Origin: RGIG3009 sp045630285 | Lineage (GTDB): Bacteria > Bacillota > Clostridia > Oscillospirales > Acutalibacteraceae | Direction: 5' to 3' | Length of the DNA: 64,000 bases | Assembly (NCBI GenBank): GCA_045630285.1 | Contig: JAZQSX010000018.1 | Coordinates: 50,918 to 114,917 of the forward strand | Shown: positions 59,324 to 64,000 of the stretch, in pieces | How the letters are laid out: each line of letters opens with the position of its first letter | How positions within the stretch are numbered: position 1 is the stretch's first letter | Translations under genes and position numbers: made by a program | Notes under the pieces: generated by a model | The model's database searches: none | Told to the model about the DNA's origin: nothing | What the model saw: the letters and a program-made list of their open reading frames with translations, nothing else

Positions 59324-59899
59324 ATGAAGGAGCAAAAACGCTCCGGACGGCTCGCCACTGCTCGGACACTGTTCTGGACTTTTTTCAAGATTGGTGCTTT
59401 CACCTTTGGCGGCGGTTACGCTATGATCCCCCTCGTGCAACGTGAGGTAGCGGAAAATCATAAGTGGTTAGACGAAGAGGATATTCTGTCGGTGATCGCC
59501 ATTTCGGAATCTACGCCGGGCCCGATCGCTATCAATATGGCCACCTTTGTCGGTTACCGCACTGCCGGCATCCTCGGCTCGACCTTTGCCACACTCGGCG
59601 TCGTTCTCCCCTCGTTTATTATCATCCTTCTGGTTTCCGGCGTATTGCGTGAGTTTTATCACCTGGATGCCGTCCGCTATGCCTTCGAAGGCATTCGTGC
59701 CGGTGTGCTGGCACTGATTTTCAAGGCGTTGTGGTCACTGTACAAAAAATGCCCGCACGGCTTATTGTCCTATATTTTGATGGCGGCCGCTTTTGTCGTC
59801 GCCGCCTTCACGGACGTCAGCGCTCTGGTAGTCATCCTCGGATGTGCGCTGTGCGGTCTTCTCTCTTCGCTGATTATGGCAAGGAGGGACAAGAAATGA
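59324..59899 (+). CDS. Chromate transporter ChrA, short form, first subunit
   Basis: 191 aa from ATG 59324 (AGAAGG site). Half-size CHR-family membrane protein with six hydrophobic segments and the signatures FTFGGGYAMIPLVQ near 28-41 and SESTPGPIAINMATFVGYR near 65-83. The short CHR genes work as pairs; family members export chromate or take up sulfate-like anions. Overlaps the second gene by 4 bases. Confidence 0.9.
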   Translation: MKEQKRSGRLATARTLFWTFFKIGAFTFGGGYAMIPLVQREVAENHKWLDEEDILSVIAISESTPGPIAINMATFVGYRTAGILGSTFATLGVVLPSFIIILLVSGVLREFYHLDAVRYAFEGIRAGVLALIFKALWSLYKKCPHGLLSYILMAAAFVVAAFTDVSALVVILGCALCGLLSSLIMARRDKK

Positions 59900-60486
59900 T
59901 CTTTTTGGAACTGTTTTGGACCTTCTTCAAGATCGGTGCCCTCACCTTTGGCGGCGGCTACGCTATGATCGCTATTATGCAAAGCGAGGTTGCAGGAAAC
60001 GGTTGGATGAGCGGAGCAGAAATTGCCAATTACGTCGCTATCTCGGAATCCACCCCGGGCCCTCTGGCCATAAATATGGCAACGGCAGTTGGCTCTGAAC
60101 TTGGGGCACAGTACGGATTTATCGGTCAATTCTTCGGCTCGTTCGTGGCCACGCTCGCCACAGTTCTCCCCTCGTTTATCATCATTCTTCTCGTTGCACG
60201 CTGGTTTGAATCCTTCAAAGAAAATCGAATTGTCAAGGGCTGTATGAGCGGCTTGAAACCGGCTGTTGTCGGTCTCATCGGCTCGGCACTGATCTCCATT
60301 GGTAAGGAAGTGTTTTTCCCCAGCGGTATCATTTCGGTTGCCGTGTTTACTCAGGCAACCTTCTACGCCTCCCTTGCCATTTTCCTCATTGCGTTGGTTT
60401 TGGCTTTCAAAAAACTCCACCCCATTGCCATTATCGGGATTTCCGCCGTTCTGGGAATTGCCTGTGGCTATTTACTTCCTCGATAA
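59896..60486 (+). CDS. Chromate transporter ChrA, short form, second subunit
   Basis: 196 aa. Start ATG 59896 overlaps the first gene (ATGA), with AAGGAGGGA inside that gene. Again LTFGGGYAMIAI and SESTPGPLAINMATAVG. The two proteins are clear paralogues in tandem and probably form one complex with opposite membrane topology. True substrate not known. Confidence 0.9.
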   Translation: MIFLELFWTFFKIGALTFGGGYAMIAIMQSEVAGNGWMSGAEIANYVAISESTPGPLAINMATAVGSELGAQYGFIGQFFGSFVATLATVLPSFIIILLVARWFESFKENRIVKGCMSGLKPAVVGLIGSALISIGKEVFFPSGIISVAVFTQATFYASLAIFLIALVLAFKKLHPIAIIGISAVLGIACGYLLPR

Positions 60487-60495
60487 CCCCCCGTC

Positions 60496-60522
60496 AACCG
60501 CCGCTTTTGCGGCGGTTTTTTT
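60496..60522 (+). terminator. chrA pair terminator
   Basis: AACCGCCGC-TTTT-GCGGCGGTT stem followed by T5 or more, 10 bases after the stop. Confidence 0.9.
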
Positions 60523-60610
60523 ATAAAAATATTTTATAATTCCGCTTGCTTTTCACTATATTCCGCTGTATGATTGACTCGAGTACTATATGTTATGGGA
60601 GTTGTGCGAA

Positions 60611-62008
60611 ATGCGTCATCTGTTATCCCCGTTATCGGCCGAACAAAGCACCTTACTCAATACCAATCCTGACCGCGGATTCCGTTTGGAAATAGCTGTT
60701 CAAATTCATCAACTGGTTGAAGCCGGCGACTACGCTGCCCAAAAAGCCAAAGCGGCTGAAATTATTAACAACGCCAAAAACGGCGGCGAACAGATCACCC
60801 TTGCACAAACTTATTTTTATCTCAACGGTTACCGTGAGGAAGATCTTCCGGAGTCTGCTTTCAAAGCAATGGATGCCTTCTTGGAGGTTTTGGCTGAAAA
60901 AGGCATGAAATCATTGCTTCGGTTTGCTTACGCACGTGATATGCTGGATCCCCGCACAGACATAACACAAGGCTGGATGCTGCGTCACATGATACAGTTG
61001 GCCGATTTTCTAAAAAAACATCGCGAACGGATCCACGTATTTCAAGCGGGATTCGTGGGTGCCTGGGGCGAATGGCACAGCTTTTTCTACCCGCTGGACC
61101 GTCCGTTGCTGTTAGGTGTCATTGTTGACCATATGTTACCTGAGAATATGTACTTGCAGGTACGGCAGCCGGACTTTAAAGATATGATTCCGTCGGGCAA
61201 CCCACGTTACGGTGACATCGGCCATCACAACGATGCGTGTTTTGGAAAATCGTTATTGGGTAAAGGGCAAGGAACCGGCGATATTGATGCGGATACACCA
61301 AAATGGCAGCGCATCCGCAACGAAGCCGCTTTCACGCCGCAAGACGGTGAACTCTATTGGTCCTGGTGGAATCGTAACAATGGCGCTTATCCGGATGGAT
61401 ACGACATGATCGAGCAATTATCTGAGCACCGGTTTACGTCGCTTAGCGTCCTGCACGGTTATGCTGATGTCGATTGCGCACCGGATTGCACCATGGAACG
61501 ATGGAAGCGTCAACCGCTCACTGAAAACTGGCTGAAGGAATATCACATTCTGTACCAACCGTCGTGGTTTTATAACGCCGACGGTTCTCTCGCAGAGCGT
61601 AATGTGTTTGAATTTGTGAGAGATTACCTCGGCTACCGTGTTGAACTGCAGTCGGTTGATCTTCATCGTCACGCTGAGTCGTTGTGTGTCGATCTTTCTT
61701 TGGTTAATTACGGCTTTTCTGCCGCCTTCAATATGGAAAGCGGTTTCGCTGTGTTGGATGACAATGATCGTATTATTTCCGAAGTAGCAGCCGGCGATCC
61801 GTCAACCTGGTATAATCGCCCTGTTGACTATGCCACCGCCGTCTCGTTGCAGCATCGTCTTACAGCGGAAATCATACTTCCTAAGCAATCAGGTACGTAT
61901 CGCCTGGCATTTTATCTACGCAACTCTCAAAAAACGTACGCACGTGTAGCAAACGATCTTCCCGTTATTAACGGGTACACTGTGCTATCTACTATTTCTG
62001 TTGAGTAA
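60611..62008 (+). CDS. DUF4874/DUF4832 domain protein, probable glycoside-active
   Basis: 465 aa from ATG 60611 (GGGAG site; the ATG at 60590 has none). The start LLNTNPDRGFRLE is the hallmark of DUF4874, followed by a TIM-barrel-like stretch with GFVGAWGEWHSFF near 150-162 and a Glu that could be catalytic, then DUF4832 with ELYWSWWNRN near 250. The C-terminal 110 residues are beta-rich. No signal peptide. These families are found with glycan-degrading genes, but no activity is assigned. Next gene starts 18 bases later: one operon. Confidence 0.75.
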   Translation: MRHLLSPLSAEQSTLLNTNPDRGFRLEIAVQIHQLVEAGDYAAQKAKAAEIINNAKNGGEQITLAQTYFYLNGYREEDLPESAFKAMDAFLEVLAEKGMKSLLRFAYARDMLDPRTDITQGWMLRHMIQLADFLKKHRERIHVFQAGFVGAWGEWHSFFYPLDRPLLLGVIVDHMLPENMYLQVRQPDFKDMIPSGNPRYGDIGHHNDACFGKSLLGKGQGTGDIDADTPKWQRIRNEAAFTPQDGELYWSWWNRNNGAYPDGYDMIEQLSEHRFTSLSVLHGYADVDCAPDCTMERWKRQPLTENWLKEYHILYQPSWFYNADGSLAERNVFEFVRDYLGYRVELQSVDLHRHAESLCVDLSLVNYGFSAAFNMESGFAVLDDNDRIISEVAAGDPSTWYNRPVDYATAVSLQHRLTAEIILPKQSGTYRLAFYLRNSQKTYARVANDLPVINGYTVLSTISVE

Positions 62009-62026
62009 AGGCAGGTAAATCGCATC

Positions 62027-63958
62027 ATGAGTGAACTCCGCTTATCCACATTAAAGCTTCCTATGGCTGACCTTGGCGGCAGTGAAGCGGTTCCCGCTAT
62101 TCTGTCCGTGTTAAACATCCAACAAGTTCAAACAAGCAATCTGGATGAGGATGACGGCATATACCTGGGATACGGTTATATCAAAAACAACTTCCCCTAT
62201 TTCGCCCAAAGTTTGTATACAAACACGATCAAAGAGCGTGAACTCCGCAGTGTCATTTTGGAGAACCGCTATCTTCGTGCAGAATTCCTCCCTGAGCTTG
62301 GTGGTCGTCTCTGGTCTCTATATGATAAAATAGCGAAACGCGACTTATTACTGACCAACGAAACCCTTGTATTTAGAAATCTCGCTATCCGCAATGCGTG
62401 GTTTGCCGGCGGTGTCGAATGGAACATGGGTATTATCGGTCATTCCCCCTTCACTTGTGAACCGGTACACACGGCATTACTGCACACAAGCGACGGTACG
62501 CCGGTACTCCGTATTTACGAATTCGAACGTATCCGCCGTTGCACGTACCACATTGATTTTTGGCTGCCCGAGGATTCCCCCAGGCTGTATGCCGGTGTCA
62601 GCATCCGCAATCCAAATGAAACGGTAACGCCGATGTACTGGTGGAGCAATATTGCGGTACCCGAAGAACGTGAATCCCGTGTGATCGCTCCCGCCAATGC
62701 CGCCTATACTTCAACAAATGGTGTCGCTGTCAAACAACGGGAATTCCAATTTGACGGCAGAGATATTACTTATCCCACACAAATCCCGATACCGAAAGAT
62801 TATTTTTGGAAAACCCGTGATGCCAAAAACAAATATATTTGTCAGGTTGACAAGAACGGCTACGGTCTGTGCCAAGCTTCTACCGACCGTCAGCAAGGTC
62901 GCAAGCTCTTCGTATGGGGACAATCCAATGGTTCCCGCCGTTGGCAATCGCTGTTGAAAACGGGCGGCCCAACCGGACGGTACGCCGAGCTCCAAGCCGG
63001 TTTGGGACAAACCCAATACGAGTGTATTCCCATGCCACCCAAGACCACGTGGTGCTGGGTGGAGAGCTACGGGGCTATTCAACTCGATCCGCAGGTGGCA
63101 CATGGTGAATTCGCCGAAGCTGTTTCTGCTGCAAACGATATAGTCGCCGCTTACGACTTGGATACGGTACTAAAAAACGCAGTACATATGAAACAAAAGG
63201 CGGAGACAGTGTTGTACCACGGCAGCCCGTGGGGCGGATTGGAAAACTACAAACGGCGTGTTATGGGTCGCGCTCCCGTTGATCCTATTTTGGAGTTCAC
63301 CGAAGAAGACTCCTTCTGGAAAAAACTGCTGCAGGAAGGCACGGTAGGCAGTCACGATCCGGCGACTCCCCCAACCTCCTGGATGCTGGATGAGGATTTC
63401 ACCGCACAGTTGAAACTGGCAGTCGAAAATCAAGATAAGGACAACTGGTTTGCTTGGCTGCAGCTCGGTGCCATCTATTTTATACTGGAACAACCGAACG
63501 AGGCTAAACGTTGCCTGCTTCGTTCTTTGGAGTTGGAGGAAAATGCCTGGGCGCTGTACGTGTTGTCTATGCTCTGTTTCCAACTTGAAGAAATCGAGGA
63601 CGCTTTGAACTGTGCCAAAAAATCACTGCAGCTGTGCGCAGATCGTGTCGACCTCGCCAAAAACTTGATCTACCTCTTCATTCTGGTTGAGCACTACGGT
63701 GAGGCGCTCAATGTTATTGAAGGATTGGCAGAACCTGTACAGTACGACGGACGTATGCTGCTATATACCGCCAGAGCGTTGCTGGAAACCGATCAGGTTG
63801 AAAAGGCAGAACACATTATAACTACCTACCGGGACGAAATAATTACCACAATCCGTGAAGGAGAATCCCTTGCCAACAGCCTATACCGTCTCCTTCTCGA
63901 GAAAAAAGGCTTGCCCTCCAATCAAATCCCGTGGGAATGGGACTTTAGTATGATATAA
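62027..63958 (+). CDS. DUF5107 domain protein with C-terminal TPR-like repeats
   Basis: 643 aa, cytoplasmic. The N-terminal 400 residues have the mutarotase-like/DUF5107 pattern: AEFLPELGGRLWSLYDK near 88, AGGVEWNMGIIGHSPF near 128, YWWSNIAVPE near 206. About 470-620 show helical repeats of the TPR kind (AWLQLGAIYFILEQPNEAKR, then two more pairs). DUF5107 proteins likely bind or process carbohydrate; substrate unknown. Partner of the DUF4874/4832 gene upstream. Confidence 0.78.
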   Translation: MSELRLSTLKLPMADLGGSEAVPAILSVLNIQQVQTSNLDEDDGIYLGYGYIKNNFPYFAQSLYTNTIKERELRSVILENRYLRAEFLPELGGRLWSLYDKIAKRDLLLTNETLVFRNLAIRNAWFAGGVEWNMGIIGHSPFTCEPVHTALLHTSDGTPVLRIYEFERIRRCTYHIDFWLPEDSPRLYAGVSIRNPNETVTPMYWWSNIAVPEERESRVIAPANAAYTSTNGVAVKQREFQFDGRDITYPTQIPIPKDYFWKTRDAKNKYICQVDKNGYGLCQASTDRQQGRKLFVWGQSNGSRRWQSLLKTGGPTGRYAELQAGLGQTQYECIPMPPKTTWCWVESYGAIQLDPQVAHGEFAEAVSAANDIVAAYDLDTVLKNAVHMKQKAETVLYHGSPWGGLENYKRRVMGRAPVDPILEFTEEDSFWKKLLQEGTVGSHDPATPPTSWMLDEDFTAQLKLAVENQDKDNWFAWLQLGAIYFILEQPNEAKRCLLRSLELEENAWALYVLSMLCFQLEEIEDALNCAKKSLQLCADRVDLAKNLIYLFILVEHYGEALNVIEGLAEPVQYDGRMLLYTARALLETDQVEKAEHIITTYRDEIITTIREGESLANSLYRLLLEKKGLPSNQIPWEWDFSMI

Positions 63959-64000
63959 GTAAAACCGGGGGGTGCGTAAAACGCAAAGCCAGGGATTTGG
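63959..64000. other. Window end, no feature
   Basis: 42 bases after the last stop codon. No start codon with a ribosome site or hairpin is visible; the transcript may continue beyond the window. Confidence 0.6.

Overview
The window looks like chromosome of a strictly anaerobic, gut-type Clostridia member (Oscillospiraceae/Ruminococcaceae-like). This is inferred from the [FeFe]-hydrogenase maturation genes, rubrerythrin, a group II ECF module, strong TTGACA-17-TATAAT promoters, AGGAGG-type ribosome binding sites and Firmicutes-type gene families. I see no phage, transposase, CRISPR array or rRNA. It is mostly housekeeping genes in tight operons, with short accessory stretches.

Layout. 1-3230 (minus): hydrogenase maturation operon, TM1266-type regulator - hydE - hydG - hydF (cut by the window edge), behind a strong promoter and a leader with an intrinsic terminator. 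3244-9561 (minus): HAD phosphatase, polysaccharide deacetylase, glutamine synthetase, MBL hydrolase with two near-identical tandem promoters, a decayed LysR relic, MATE transporter, thymidine kinase. 9663-11534: accessory patch with a gene remnant, a GC-rich SGNH hydrolase, a short inverted-repeat element, a structured GC-rich block bounded by a duplicated tRNA-Ser 3' end, and two tRNA-Ser genes. 11604-16253 (minus): HAD phosphatase and the polyamine importer operon potABCD, whose long leader can fold into several hairpins. 16586-19000: rarA, nth, small membrane protein. 19089-33831: glycan region with a fucosidase-like hydrolase, DMT transporter, AraC regulator, tyrS, ribulokinase, two GH36 alpha-galactosidases and a GH29 fucosidase, interrupted by tRNA-Leu and ktrAB. 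33884-37312 (minus): cvpA-pgsA-clpE. 37383-44922 (minus): one long operon ruvC-ruvA-ruvB-methyltransferase-ecfA1-ecfA2-ecfT-truA-DUF5711. 45067-47998: ABC-F protein, M55 aminopeptidase, tRNA-Val. 48039-54208 (minus): lipoprotein, AllA-like cupin, HAD, class I amidotransferase, PRTase-like protein, phosphodiesterase-type enzyme, NSS transporter. 54360-54517: tRNA-Thr/tRNA-Asp pair carrying damaging substitutions. 54619-60486: SOS-regulated pol IV, galM, rubrerythrin, a CNNM/CorC-type membrane protein with a leader-peptide attenuator, and a split ChrA pair. 60611-63958: DUF4874/DUF4832 protein plus a DUF5107-TPR protein.

The most interesting signals are in the untranslated DNA. There are three candidate cis-regulatory leaders (hyd, pot, CNNM). 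A terminator hairpin of rarA also contains the -35 box of the pot promoter. A tRNA-Ser 3' end is duplicated around a structured block. One tRNA-Asp has a pyrimidine at position 37 and broken T and acceptor stems. Every functional name rests on motif recognition by eye; no database search was run.
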